Shown here one piece after another: positions 7,337 to 15,015 of a stretch of 42,957 bases of DNA (position 1 is the first letter of the stretch; every line of letters starts with the position of its first letter). The notes beneath the pieces are model-generated. The model did no database searches and was not told where the DNA came from. It saw nothing but the letters and a program-made list of their open reading frames with translations. Source of the stretch: Actinomycetes bacterium (GTDB lineage Bacteria; Actinomycetota; Actinomycetes; Propionibacteriales; Nocardioidaceae). The stretch is taken from positions 1 to 42,957 of the forward strand of contig JAEWXC010000001.1 in the NCBI GenBank assembly GCA_023396115.1. Direction: 5' to 3'. A program made the position numbers and the translations under genes.

Positions 7337-9616
7337 ATGAGCCGACGCGCGCCGCAGCGGGACATCGACGAGGACGACCTGGTGGTCAGCCCGCCACCGC
7401 ACGAGGTGGCCGGCCCGAAGGCCGTCGCGGTCTCGATGAAGCGGGCCCTGGAGCAGATGGGTCCGGTCCGGACCGGGCAGACCCTGCTCAGGCTGAACCA
7501 GGCCGACGGGTTCGACTGCCCCGGGTGCGCCTGGCCCGAGGCCGAGCCGGGGGCGCGGCACGTGGCGGAGTTCTGCGAGAACGGGGCCAAGGCGGTCACC
7601 GAGGAGGCCACCCGCCGCCGGGTCGGTCCCGACTTCTTCGCCGCGCACCCGATGGCCGTGCTGGCCGACAAGTCGGACTACTGGCTGGGGCAGCAGGGCC
7701 GGATCACCCACCCGGTGGTGCTGCGTCCCGGCGCCGAGCACTACACCGAGATCTCCTGGGACGAGGCGTTCCGGCTGGTCGCCGACCACCTCCGGGCCCT
7801 GGACTCACCCGACGAGGCGGTCTTCTACACCTCCGGCAAGGTCTCCAACGAGGCAGCGTTCTGCTTCCAGCTGATGGTGCGCGCCTTCGGCACCAACAAC
7901 CTGCCCGACTGCTCCAACATGTGCCACGAGTCCACCTCGGTCGGCCTGGCCGAGACGATCGGGATCGGCAAGGGCTCGGTCAGCCTGGACGACGTCATCG
8001 GGGCCGACCTGGTCGTGGTGATCGGGCAGAATCCCGGCACCAACCACCCCCGGATGCTCTCGGCCCTGGAGCAGGCCAAGCACCGCGGCGCCCGGATCGT
8101 CTCGGTCAACCCGCTGCGTGAACCCGGGATGGTGCGGTTCAAGAACCCCCAGAAGGCCCGCGGCGTCCTCGGTCACGGCACCGAGCTGGCCGACCTGCAC
8201 GTGCCGGTCCGGATCAACGGCGACCTGGCGCTGCTGCAGGCGGTCGGGGCGCACCTGGTCGCCACCGGGTCGCTCGACCCGGCGTTCATCGCCGAGCACA
8301 CCGTCGGGTTCGAGGAGTGGGCCGCCCACGTCGCCGCGGTCGACACCGACCAGGTGCGCCGCGCCACCGGCCTGGACGACGCCGTGGTCGACGAGTTCGC
8401 CCGGATGGTCGCCGAGGCCGACTCGGTGGTCTGGTGCTGGGCGATGGGCATCACCCAGCACCGCAACTCGGTCGCCACGGTCAAGGAGATCGTCAACCTG
8501 GCGCTGGCCAAGGGCGACATCGGCCGACCGGGTGCGGGCCTGTGCCCGGTCCGCGGCCACTCCAACGTGCAGGGCGACCGGACCATGGGCATCTGGGAAC
8601 GTCCCCCCGCGCCGCTGCTCGACGGGATCGCGGCCGAGTTCGGCTTCGACCCGCCCCGCGAACCCGGGCTGGACGTGGTCGCCGCCATCCACGCGCTGCG
8701 CGAGCGCCGGGCCAAGGTCTTCTTCGCGATGGGCGGCAACTTCGTCTCCGCCGCCCCCGACACCCCGGCCACCGAGGAGGCGATGCGGGCCGCGGACCTG
8801 ACCGTCCACGTCGCCACCAAGCTCAACCGGTCGCACGTGGTGCACGGCCGCACGGCGCTGATCCTGCCGCCGCTGGTGCGCAGCGAGAAGGACGCCACCG
8901 GCGGGCGCGAGCAGCGGGTCACCGTCGAGGACTCGATGTCGGCGGTGCACGCCTCCCGCGGCCCGCTGGAGCCGGCCTCGGAGCACCTGCGCTCGGAGGT
9001 CGACATCGTCTGCTCGCTGGCCGAGGAGCTGCTGGGGGAGACCCACGACCTGCCGTGGTCGCAGTTCCGTGCCGACTACCACCGGATCCGGGAGAGCATC
9101 GGCCGCGCCATCCCCGGCGCCCAGGGGTACGCCGAGAAGGTCGAGGCGCCCGGCGGGTTCGTGCTGCCGCACCCGCCACGGGACTCCCGGACGTTCCCGA
9201 CCGCCGTCGGCAGGGCCGTCTTCTCCACCTCCCCGGTCGAGGTGCTCGACGTGCCGGCGGGCCGGTTGCTGCTGCAGACCCTGCGCAGCCACGACCAGTT
9301 CAACACCACCATCTACGGCCTCGACGACCGTTACCGCGGCGTCCGGGGCGGTCGTCGGGTGGTCTTCGTGCACCCCGACGACATCGCCGACCTGGGCTTC
9401 GCCGACGGCGACCTGGTCGACCTGGTCGGGGAGTGGGCCGACGGGGTCGAGCGCCGGGCCGAGGAGTTCCGGATCGTCTCCTTCGAGACCCCCCGCGGCT
9501 GCGCGGCCGCCTACTACCCCGAGACGAACCCGCTGGTGCCCCTGGACTCCCGGGCCCTGGGCAGCCACACCCCGACCTACAAGTCCGTGATCGTCCGACT
9601 GGAGGCCCGCGCGTGA
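7337..9616 (+). CDS. FdhF/YdeP family molybdopterin oxidoreductase
   Basis: A 759-residue cytoplasmic oxidoreductase predicted to bind a bis-molybdopterin guanine dinucleotide. The N-terminus has FDCPGCAWP, the YdeP-group replacement for the usual iron-sulfur cysteine cluster. SNMCHESTSVGL places C196 where formate dehydrogenase H has selenocysteine, as the likely metal ligand. Further landmarks are VVVIGQNPGTNHPRML, CPVRGHSNVQGDRTMG, FFAMGGNFVSAAPDT and a C-terminal molybdopterin-binding domain with LQTLRSHDQFNTTIYG. The physiological substrate of this group is not established. ATG 7337 is preceded by CACGAT 6 nt upstream, a weak -10, so the mRNA may be leaderless. The stop overlaps the pirin start by 4 nt. 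Confidence 0.9.
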   Translation: MSRRAPQRDIDEDDLVVSPPPHEVAGPKAVAVSMKRALEQMGPVRTGQTLLRLNQADGFDCPGCAWPEAEPGARHVAEFCENGAKAVTEEATRRRVGPDFFAAHPMAVLADKSDYWLGQQGRITHPVVLRPGAEHYTEISWDEAFRLVADHLRALDSPDEAVFYTSGKVSNEAAFCFQLMVRAFGTNNLPDCSNMCHESTSVGLAETIGIGKGSVSLDDVIGADLVVVIGQNPGTNHPRMLSALEQAKHRGARIVSVNPLREPGMVRFKNPQKARGVLGHGTELADLHVPVRINGDLALLQAVGAHLVATGSLDPAFIAEHTVGFEEWAAHVAAVDTDQVRRATGLDDAVVDEFARMVAEADSVVWCWAMGITQHRNSVATVKEIVNLALAKGDIGRPGAGLCPVRGHSNVQGDRTMGIWERPPAPLLDGIAAEFGFDPPREPGLDVVAAIHALRERRAKVFFAMGGNFVSAAPDTPATEEAMRAADLTVHVATKLNRSHVVHGRTALILPPLVRSEKDATGGREQRVTVEDSMSAVHASRGPLEPASEHLRSEVDIVCSLAEELLGETHDLPWSQFRADYHRIRESIGRAIPGAQGYAEKVEAPGGFVLPHPPRDSRTFPTAVGRAVFSTSPVEVLDVPAGRLLLQTLRSHDQFNTTIYGLDDRYRGVRGGRRVVFVHPDDIADLGFADGDLVDLVGEWADGVERRAEEFRIVSFETPRGCAAAYYPETNPLVPLDSRALGSHTPTYKSVIVRLEARA

Positions 9617-10608
9617 CCAACCCCGACCCCCGGCCCGACGAGCAGCAGTGCGCTGCCGGTGAGAGCTGCGACTTCGAGGTGATCGAGCCCCGCGAGGTGC
9701 CGCTCGGCGGGCCGCGGGCGATGCGGGTGCGGCGCACCCTGCCCAGCCGGCAGCGCTCCCTGGTCGGCGCCTGGTGCTTCGTGGACCACTACGGTCCCGA
9801 CCGGGTCGCCGACTCCGGCGGCATGTCGGTGGCCCCGCACCCGCACACCGGCCTGCAGACGGTCAGCTGGCTCTTCACCGGCGAGATCGAGCACCGCGAC
9901 AGTGCCGGGAACGTGGCGATGGTGCGGCCCGGCGAGGTGAACCTGATGACCGGTGGGCGGGGGATCAGCCACTCCGAGGTCAGCACGCCGGGGACCGAGG
10001 TGCTGCACGGCGCCCAGCTGTGGGTGGCGCTCCCGGCGCACGCCCGCGACACCGAGCCCGGTTTCGACCACCACGTCCCCGACCCGGTGCCGGGGGAGGG
10101 GTGGGAGGCCCGGGTGTTCCTGGGGTCCGCGTTCGGGGTCACCTCCCCGGTCGCCACGCACACCCCGCTGCTCGGGGTGGAGGTGCTGATGGAGCCCGGC
10201 GCGGTGCTCGACATCGACCTGGACCCCGAGTTCGAGACCGCGGTGCTCGTGGACTCCGGCCGGGTCCGGGCACGGGAAGGGACCCTGGCCCGCGGCGACC
10301 TGGGCTACTTCGGACCGGGGCGCACGTCGCTGGACCTGACCGCCGGCAACGAGCCGGTTCGGCTGCTGGTGCTCGGCGGTCCGCCGTTCGGTGAGGAGAT
10401 CGTCATGTGGTGGAACTTCGTGGGCCGCAGCCACGAGGAGATCGTCGGGTTCCGGGCCGAGTGGCAGGACCAGATCACCCGGGACGGCGAGGTCGTCGAC
10501 GACAGCCGGAGCGTCGCCGACGGCCGGTTCGGGGTGGTGCCGGACCAGCCGCTGCCCCCGATCCCGGCCCCGGCGCTGCCCAACGCCCGACTCCGCCAGC
10601 GGTCCTGA
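9613..10608 (+). CDS. Pirin family protein
   Basis: A 331-residue bicupin of the pirin family. The N-terminal cupin carries the metal-binding pattern APHPHTGLQTVSWLFTGEIEH, with two closely spaced His residues and an acidic ligand, and LMTGGRGISHSE. The C-terminal pirin domain has VLGGPPFGEEIVMWWNFVG, a strongly conserved block. Pirins act as quercetinase-like dioxygenases or metabolic regulators; which applies here is not evident. GTG 9613 overlaps the previous stop as GTGA, with GGAGG 7 nt upstream inside the oxidoreductase gene, so the two are co-expressed. A stable hairpin follows the stop. Confidence 0.92.
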   Translation: MTNPDPRPDEQQCAAGESCDFEVIEPREVPLGGPRAMRVRRTLPSRQRSLVGAWCFVDHYGPDRVADSGGMSVAPHPHTGLQTVSWLFTGEIEHRDSAGNVAMVRPGEVNLMTGGRGISHSEVSTPGTEVLHGAQLWVALPAHARDTEPGFDHHVPDPVPGEGWEARVFLGSAFGVTSPVATHTPLLGVEVLMEPGAVLDIDLDPEFETAVLVDSGRVRAREGTLARGDLGYFGPGRTSLDLTAGNEPVRLLVLGGPPFGEEIVMWWNFVGRSHEEIVGFRAEWQDQITRDGEVVDDSRSVADGRFGVVPDQPLPPIPAPALPNARLRQRS

Positions 10609-10610
10609 AG

Positions 10611-10634
10611 CCGCACCGGTGCACGCCGGTGCGG
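10611..10634 (+). terminator. Hairpin after the pirin gene
   Basis: CCGCACCGG and CCGGTGCGG form a perfect 9-bp stem with a 6-nt loop, starting 3 nt after the pirin stop. No U-tract follows, so termination may be partial. Confidence 0.6.
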
Positions 10635-10716
10635 GGGACGTCTCGTGGGTCACTCCCGGCGCGCCCCCACGGACCCCGGATGGCGAGGGCCCCCGGCCCG
10701 GAGCAGGATGGTGGGC

Positions 10717-11295
10717 ATGACCTCAGCGGTACCCGGTGAAGACGGTGTCCTGCGGTGTCCGTGGGCGGTCGGCAACCCGCTCGACACCGCCTACCACGAC
10801 GCCGAGTGGGGGGTCCGGATCGGCGGGGAGACTGCGTGGTTCGAGCGGCTCAGTCTGGAGGGCTTCCAGGCCGGCCTGAGCTGGATCACCATCCTCAAGA
10901 AGCGTCCGGCGTTCCGCGAGGCCTTCGACGGGTTCGACGTCGACACCGTGGCCGGCTACGGACCGGGCGACGTGGAGCGGCTGCTCGGTGATGCCGGGAT
11001 CGTGCGTCACCGCGGCAAGATCGAGGCGGTGCTCGGCAACGCCCGTGCCACGGTCGCGCTGCGGGCTGACGGGGGCCTGGAGGCGCTGCTGCTCTCCCAC
11101 GCCCCGAGCCGGCCGGTGGCGTACGAGGAGACGTTCTCGCCGGAGTCCACCGCCCTGTCGAAGGACCTGAAGAAACGCGGCTTCCGGTTCGTAGGGCCGA
11201 CCACCGTGCACGCGCTGATGCAGGCCGGCGGGATCTTCGACCCGCACGCACCGGGCTGCCACCGGCGCGGCGACGGTTCGGGTGACCCGGCGTGA
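10717..11295 (+). CDS. tag: DNA-3-methyladenine glycosylase I
   Basis: A 192-residue base-excision repair enzyme that removes 3-methyladenine from alkylated DNA. It aligns throughout with E. coli Tag: RCPW (zinc-ligand Cys near the N-terminus), YHDAEWGV (zinc-ligand His), LEGFQAGLSWITILKKR (catalytic Glu region), GIVRHRGKIEAVLGNA, LSKDLKKRGFRFVGPT and DPHAPGCHRR (second zinc His and Cys). ATG 10717 is used because it begins just ahead of the homologous region and has AGGA 8 nt upstream; an in-frame ATG at 10645 lies in non-conserved sequence. The stop overlaps the start of the LrgA gene as GTGA. Confidence 0.95.
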   Translation: MTSAVPGEDGVLRCPWAVGNPLDTAYHDAEWGVRIGGETAWFERLSLEGFQAGLSWITILKKRPAFREAFDGFDVDTVAGYGPGDVERLLGDAGIVRHRGKIEAVLGNARATVALRADGGLEALLLSHAPSRPVAYEETFSPESTALSKDLKKRGFRFVGPTTVHALMQAGGIFDPHAPGCHRRGDGSGDPA

Positions 11296-11663
11296 TCAAC
11301 GGCATCACCTGGTTGCTCGGCTGCCAGCTGGTCGGCGAGCTGCTGGTCAACCTCACCGGTCTCCCGGTCCCCGGCCCCGTGGTCGGGATGCTGCTGCTGT
11401 TCGTGCTGATGCTCTGGCGCCGGCCCGACGAGGACGCCGGCGTGAGCCGGGCCAGCAGCGCCCTGCTGCGCCACCTGCAGCTCTTCTTCGTCCCGGCCGG
11501 GGTGGGTGTCATCGTCCACCTGGGCACGCTGCGCGAGGACGCGTGGCCGCTCTCGGTCGGGCTGGTCGTGTCCTGGCTGGTGGGGATGCTGGTCGTCGGG
11601 TGGCTGGTGCAGGTCTGGCTGAGCCGGACCGGCCGCGCCACCGGTGCCGGGGGTGAGCGGTGA
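11292..11663 (+). CDS. lrgA: CidA/LrgA family membrane protein
   Basis: A 123-residue integral membrane protein with about four hydrophobic helices. GLPVPGPVVGMLLLFVLM and FFVPAGVGVIVH are the hallmark motifs of the CidA/LrgA (holin-like) family. Together with LrgB it is thought to modulate murein hydrolase export or pyruvate uptake, depending on species. The last residues are polar and cytoplasmic. GTG 11292 overlaps the tag stop, and its own stop overlaps the LrgB start, so tag-lrgA-lrgB read as one translationally coupled unit. The link with DNA repair is probably only positional. Confidence 0.9.
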   Translation: MINGITWLLGCQLVGELLVNLTGLPVPGPVVGMLLLFVLMLWRRPDEDAGVSRASSALLRHLQLFFVPAGVGVIVHLGTLREDAWPLSVGLVVSWLVGMLVVGWLVQVWLSRTGRATGAGGER

Positions 11664-12385
11664 ACGTCCTGGACCACACCACCGAGGCGCTGGCCGACGT
11701 CGTCGAGACGCCGCTGTTCGCCGTCGTCGCCACCCTCGCTGCCTACCGGCTGGGGCGGGAGCTGCAGCGGCGCACCGGCGGCCACGCCCTGGCCCAGCCG
11801 GTCCTGGTCGCGATCGTCGTGCTGGTCGCGCTGCTCAGCCTCACCGGCCTGGACTACGCCACCTACCTGGACGGTGGCGCCCTGATCGGCTTCTGGCTCG
11901 GTCCGGCGACCGTCGCGCTGGCGGTGCCGTTGTACCGCCAGGTCCGCGGGTTGCGCGGGATGGTGCTGCCGATGCTGGTCGCGATCCCGGTCGGTGCGGT
12001 GGTCTCGATCGTCACCGGCCTGCTGGTGGTGCGTGCCCTGGGTGGCAGCGAGGAGCTGGCCCTGACCATGGCGCCCAAGTCGGCCACCACCCCGGTCGCG
12101 ATCGCCGTCTCCGAGCTGGCCGGCGGGCTCCCGCCGCTGACCGCGGTGTTCGCGATCATCGCCGGCATCTTCGGCGCGGTCGCCGGGCCGTGGGTGATGT
12201 CGCGGGCCCGGATCACCGACCGGCGCGCCCGCGGGCTGGCGATGGGGGCCTCCTCGCACGGCGTCGGCACCTCCCGCTCGCTGGTCGAGGACGAGACCGA
12301 GGGCGCCTTCTCCGGGCTCTCGATGGGTCTCTCGGCGCTGGCGGTGAGTCTGCTGGTGCCGCTGGTGCTGCTCGTCCTGGGCTGA
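11660..12385 (+). CDS. lrgB: LrgB family membrane protein
   Basis: A 241-residue polytopic membrane protein of the LrgB/CidB family. It has seven or so hydrophobic segments, with the conserved GALIGFWLGPATVALAVPLY, ALTMAPKSATTPVAIAVSEL and AMGASSHGVGTSRSL blocks that line the presumed transport path. It should pair with the LrgA protein encoded immediately upstream. GTG 11660 overlaps the upstream stop as GTGA. No regulator of the LytTR or LysR type is adjacent, unlike in Firmicutes. A short GC-rich inverted repeat near 12432-12445 could end the transcript, but it is weak. Confidence 0.93.
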   Translation: MNVLDHTTEALADVVETPLFAVVATLAAYRLGRELQRRTGGHALAQPVLVAIVVLVALLSLTGLDYATYLDGGALIGFWLGPATVALAVPLYRQVRGLRGMVLPMLVAIPVGAVVSIVTGLLVVRALGGSEELALTMAPKSATTPVAIAVSELAGGLPPLTAVFAIIAGIFGAVAGPWVMSRARITDRRARGLAMGASSHGVGTSRSLVEDETEGAFSGLSMGLSALAVSLLVPLVLLVLG

Positions 12386-12460
12386 GCCCTGATCCGCCGC
12401 GGCCGACCGGTGATCCGGGCTGAGTCGGGGTGGGCGGGACCCGCCGGTTGTACGGGTGAG

Positions 12461-12466
12461 TAACCT
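12461..12466 (+). promoter_or_regulatory. -10 box of the amidase gene (leaderless)
   Basis: TAACCT lies 8 nt before ATG 12475, the spacing expected if transcription begins at or next to the start codon. No good Shine-Dalgarno is present and no clear -35 was found. Confidence 0.45.
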
Positions 12467-12474
12467 CACAGGGC

Positions 12475-13893
12475 ATGAGCCGCATCCACGCGTTCCGCGA
12501 CGACGCCCTGGCCGATCACGACGCCGTGGGGCTGACCCACGCCCTGCACGCCGGGGAGGTCTCGGTCCCCGAGGTGGTGGAGGCGGCGATCGCCCGCACC
12601 AGCGCCGTTGACCCGGAGCTGGGAGCGGTCGCGTTCGAGGCGTTCGACCGGGCCCGGGCCGAGGCGCGCGACCCGCGCGGCGGCTTCTTCGCCGGCGTCC
12701 CGACGTTCGTCAAGGACAACTCCGACGTGGCCGGGATGCCCTCGATGCACGGCACCGACGCCTGGGACCCGCACCCGGCGACCCGCGACGGTGACTTCGC
12801 CCGGATGTTCCTGGCCACCGGCCTCGTCCCGCTCGGCAAGACCCGGATGTCGGAGTACGGGTTCAGCGCCTCCGCCGAACACCCGCGCCAGGGGCCGGTG
12901 CGCAACCCGTGGGACCCCGCCTACACCGCCGGGGCCTCCTCGTCGGGCTCGGCGGCCCTGGTGGCGGCCGGTGCGGTCCCGATCGCGCACGCCAACGACG
13001 GCGGTGGCTCGATCCGGATCCCGGCGGCGGCCAACGGTCTGGTCGGGCTCAAGCCGACCCGCGACCGGCTCGCCCAGGACAAGCTCTTCACCCAGATGCC
13101 GCTGCGGATCGTCGCCGACGGGGTGGTCACCCGGTCGGTGCGCGACACCGCCGCCTTCCTGCGGGAGGCCGAGAAGGTGTGGCGCAACCCGGCCCTGGCG
13201 CCGGTCGGGGACGTGACCCGGCCGGGGCGCCGCCGGCTCCGGATCGCGCTGGTCACCCAGAGCGTCGGCCGGCCCACCTCGCCCGAGGTTGTCGAGCAGG
13301 TCCGCGCGGTGGCCGGGCTGCTCGAGGACCTGGGGCACCGGGTGAGCGAGGTCGAGGCCCCGGTCACCGAGCAGTTCGTCGACGACTTCCTCGTCTACTG
13401 GTCGCTGCTGTCGTCCGCGACCGTGCTCACCGGCCGCCACGACCACGGCCGCAGCTTCGACCGCACCCGGCTGGACAACCTCACGATCGGCCTGGACCGG
13501 CACTTCAAGACCAACCTGCGCCGCTTCCCCGGGGCGCTGCGCCGGCTCCGGGCCCTGGCCCGCAGCAACGCCGAGTTCCACGCCCAGCACGACGTGGTGC
13601 TCTCGCCGACCCTGGCCACCGCCACCCCGCGGATCGGGGTGCTCGACCCCACCCAGCCCTTCGAGACGATCATGGACCGGTTGCTCGACTGGGTGGCGTT
13701 CACGCCGCTGCAGAACGCCAACGGTGCCCCCTCGATGTCGCTGCCGCTGACCACCTCGTCGAACGGGATGCCGCTGGGCACCATGTTCAGCGCGGATGCC
13801 GGACGTGAGGCGGTGCTGCTGGAACTGGGCCTGGAACTGGAGGAGGCGCTCGGTCTGATCGCTCCGATCAGCAGCCCGGCAGTCGCCGGCTGA
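12475..13893 (+). CDS. Amidase (amidase-signature family)
   Basis: A 472-residue hydrolase of the amidase-signature family with a Ser-cisSer-Lys triad. The Lys is in GVPTFVKDNSDVAG, the cis-Ser and nucleophile Ser lie in AGASSSGSAALVAAG and NDGGGSIRIPAAANGLVGLK. This assignment of enzyme class is firm, but the substrate (simple amide, 6-aminohexanoate-type compound, aryl amide) cannot be predicted. There is no signal peptide, so it acts in the cytoplasm. It stands alone between lrgB and the tRNA cluster. The start follows from the -10 TAACCT 8 nt upstream and from the first conserved residues. Confidence 0.9.
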   Translation: MSRIHAFRDDALADHDAVGLTHALHAGEVSVPEVVEAAIARTSAVDPELGAVAFEAFDRARAEARDPRGGFFAGVPTFVKDNSDVAGMPSMHGTDAWDPHPATRDGDFARMFLATGLVPLGKTRMSEYGFSASAEHPRQGPVRNPWDPAYTAGASSSGSAALVAAGAVPIAHANDGGGSIRIPAAANGLVGLKPTRDRLAQDKLFTQMPLRIVADGVVTRSVRDTAAFLREAEKVWRNPALAPVGDVTRPGRRRLRIALVTQSVGRPTSPEVVEQVRAVAGLLEDLGHRVSEVEAPVTEQFVDDFLVYWSLLSSATVLTGRHDHGRSFDRTRLDNLTIGLDRHFKTNLRRFPGALRRLRALARSNAEFHAQHDVVLSPTLATATPRIGVLDPTQPFETIMDRLLDWVAFTPLQNANGAPSMSLPLTTSSNGMPLGTMFSADAGREAVLLELGLELEEALGLIAPISSPAVAG

Positions 13894-13945
13894 ACCCCTC
13901 AACACCGGCTCTGACCTGCGCAGATGCAAGAAGGGGGTACCCGAT

Positions 13946-13974
13946 TTCGCACAACGCCCGGGTGTGTGTAATCT
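13946..13974 (+). promoter_or_regulatory. Promoter of the tRNA-Thr / tRNA-Met / rpmG transcript
   Basis: TTCGCA (13946-13951), a 17-nt spacer and TAATCT (13969-13974) form a good sigma-A-type promoter. Predicted start is about 13981, a few bases before the tRNA-Thr 5' end. Confidence 0.65.
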
Positions 13975-13985
13975 TCTTCCCCGTT

Positions 13986-14058
13986 GCCCCTTTAGCTCAG
14001 TCGGCAGAGCGTCTCCATGGTAAGGAGAAGGTCTACGGTTCGATTCCGTAAAGGGGCT
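13986..14058 (+). tRNA. tRNA-Thr (GGT)
   Basis: A complete cloverleaf: acceptor GCCCCTT pairs with AAGGGGC, a D-arm begins TAGCTCAG, the anticodon stem TCTCC/GGAGA encloses ATGGTAA with anticodon GGT, and the T-arm TACGG/CCGTA encloses TTCGATT. CCA is not encoded. Confidence 0.95.
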
Positions 14059-14099
14059 CTGGGATGGGGCCCCGCCACACGGCGGGGCATCCGCCCGGC

Positions 14100-14173
14100 G
14101 GCGGGGTAGCTCAGGTGGTTAGAGCACACGACTCATAATCGTGGTGTCGCGGGTTCAAGTCCCGCTCCCGCTA
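14100..14173 (+). tRNA. tRNA-Met (CAT)
   Basis: Acceptor GGCGGGG pairs with TCCCGCT, including two G-U pairs. Anticodon stem CACGA/TCGTG encloses CTCATAA, giving anticodon CAT. The T-arm GCGGG/CCCGC encloses TTCAAGT. It matches actinobacterial elongator tRNA-Met and sits just upstream of rpmG. CCA is not encoded. A lysidine-modified tRNA-Ile cannot be excluded from sequence alone but is less likely. Confidence 0.92.
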
Positions 14174-14238
14174 CGAGCACGTTCCGCCAGCCAGCCAGGC
14201 CGGCACCCCCGCAGTACATTTCGACGAAGGACTTCCCA

Positions 14239-14409
14239 GTGGCCAGCAAGAGCTCTGACGTTCGCCCCAAGATCACGCTCGCCTGCGTGGACTGCAAGGA
14301 CCGCAACTACATCACCAAGAAGAACCGTCGCAACGACCCCGACCGGATCGAGCTGTCGAAGTTCTGCCCGCGCTGCCGCAAGCACACCGCGCACCGCGAG
14401 ACCCGCTGA
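14239..14409 (+). CDS. rpmG: 50S ribosomal protein L33
   Basis: A 56-residue large-subunit ribosomal protein. KITLACVDCKDRNY and LSKFCPRCRKHTAHRETR carry two CxxC pairs (C16/C19 and C43/C46), so this is the zinc-binding C+ form of L33. Length is normal. GTG 14239 has GAAGGA about 7 nt upstream. It follows tRNA-Thr and tRNA-Met closely and probably shares their transcript, and it is closed by a very strong terminator. In mycobacteria rpmG2 is directly followed by hadA; here a 606-nt gap intervenes. Confidence 0.95.
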   Translation: MASKSSDVRPKITLACVDCKDRNYITKKNRRNDPDRIELSKFCPRCRKHTAHRETR

Positions 14410-14432
14410 CGCGAGTCACCCAGACGTTCCGC

Positions 14433-14465
14433 CGAGGGCGGCACCCCACCGGGGTGCCGCCCTCG
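14433..14465 (+). terminator. Strong terminator after rpmG
   Basis: A perfect 15-bp stem (14433-14447 with 14451-14465) with a 3-nt loop lies 23 nt past the rpmG stop. There is no U-tract, as is common in high-GC actinobacteria. Confidence 0.85.
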
Positions 14466-14523
14466 ACGCATGTCCCCGGGGGCGCCGTCCTGACGACGCC
14501 GACCTCCCCCCTTCCGCGACGCC

Positions 14524-14677
14524 GACCGGGCACATACGTGGCGCCGACCGGGCACTTGTGCGACTCCGACCGGGCACATCCGTGGCGCTGACCGGGCACT
14601 TCCGCGACGCCGACCGGGCACATCCGTGGCGCTGACCGGGCACATCCGTGGCGCTGACCGGGTACTTCCGCGACGCC
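14524..14677. repeat. Seven tandem 22-bp repeats with a GACCGGGCAC core
   Basis: Seven contiguous 22-bp units start at 14524, 14546, 14568, 14590, 14612, 14634 and 14656. Each begins GACCGGGCAC (last unit GACCGGGTAC). Two tail types occur: ATCCGTGGCGCT (type A) and TTCCGCGACGCC (type B), in the order A', B', A, B, A, A, B. The array is flanked on both sides by GACCTCCCCCCTT. There are no spacers, so this is not CRISPR. The unit length is not a multiple of three, so it would not keep one reading frame. Confidence 0.9.
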
Positions 14678-14694
14678 GACCTCCCCCCTTGCGC

Positions 14695-14964
14695 GGCGCT
14701 CGAGAACGCCGGCGGCGCCGGCCTCCAGGCATCCTGGACGGTGACGCCCACGAAGCGGGTCAGCTTCGCCGGGGCGTCCGGACCGACGAGGCAGGCAGGC
14801 GGCACGAACTGGCCGGGTGGGCCGGTCGCGATGCACTCCCCGCCGGGGAACTGTCGTCGTTCGCCCTGGTCTTCGACAAGGCGACCCTGGGGGGAACCCT
14901 GCAACTGGAGTTCTCCAGCGGCCAGCAGACGGTGAACGTGCGGTTCCCCGTCGTCACCCGCTGA
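14695..14964 (+). pseudogene. Decayed gene remnant with a frameshift
   Basis: Two adjoining frames look protein-like. Frame 2 gives SWTVTPTKRVSFAGASGP and NWPGGPVAMHSPPG; frame 1 then gives LPAGELSSFALVFDKATLGG, LQLEFSSGQQTVNVRFP and a stop at 14962-14964. The switch occurs near 14840-14850. The pieces resemble the C-terminal beta-rich part of secreted DUF4352-type proteins, but that family call is weak. No start codon or N-terminus is left; the 22-bp repeat array directly precedes it. Between this and hadA only the hadA promoter is seen. Confidence 0.45.
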
Positions 14965-15003
14965 GCCCCGGGACCGCGCCGAGCGGTCGGGCGCCGAGGT
15001 CGG

Positions 15004-15009
15004 TACGGT
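15004..15009 (+). promoter_or_regulatory. -10 box of hadA (leaderless or near-leaderless)
   Basis: TACGGT lies exactly 6 nt before ATG 15016; the intervening GGAGCC could also serve as Shine-Dalgarno. The same TANNNT-GGAGCC-start layout occurs at the adenosine deaminase gene. Confidence 0.5.
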
Positions 15010-15015
15010 GGAGCC

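Noticed and set aside
7337..9616. Selenoprotein formate dehydrogenase
   Set aside because: The ligand position is an ordinary Cys codon (C196), there is no in-frame TGA, and the N-terminal CPGCAWP type belongs to the YdeP group rather than true formate dehydrogenases.
14524..14677. CRISPR array
   Set aside because: The repeats are contiguous with no unique spacers, and no cas genes are present.
14312..14836. Minus-strand open frames with 22-residue repeats over the tandem array
   Set aside because: All three frames are open because of the 22-bp repeat; no Shine-Dalgarno, and the frame enters rpmG antisense. The DNA repeat explains it.
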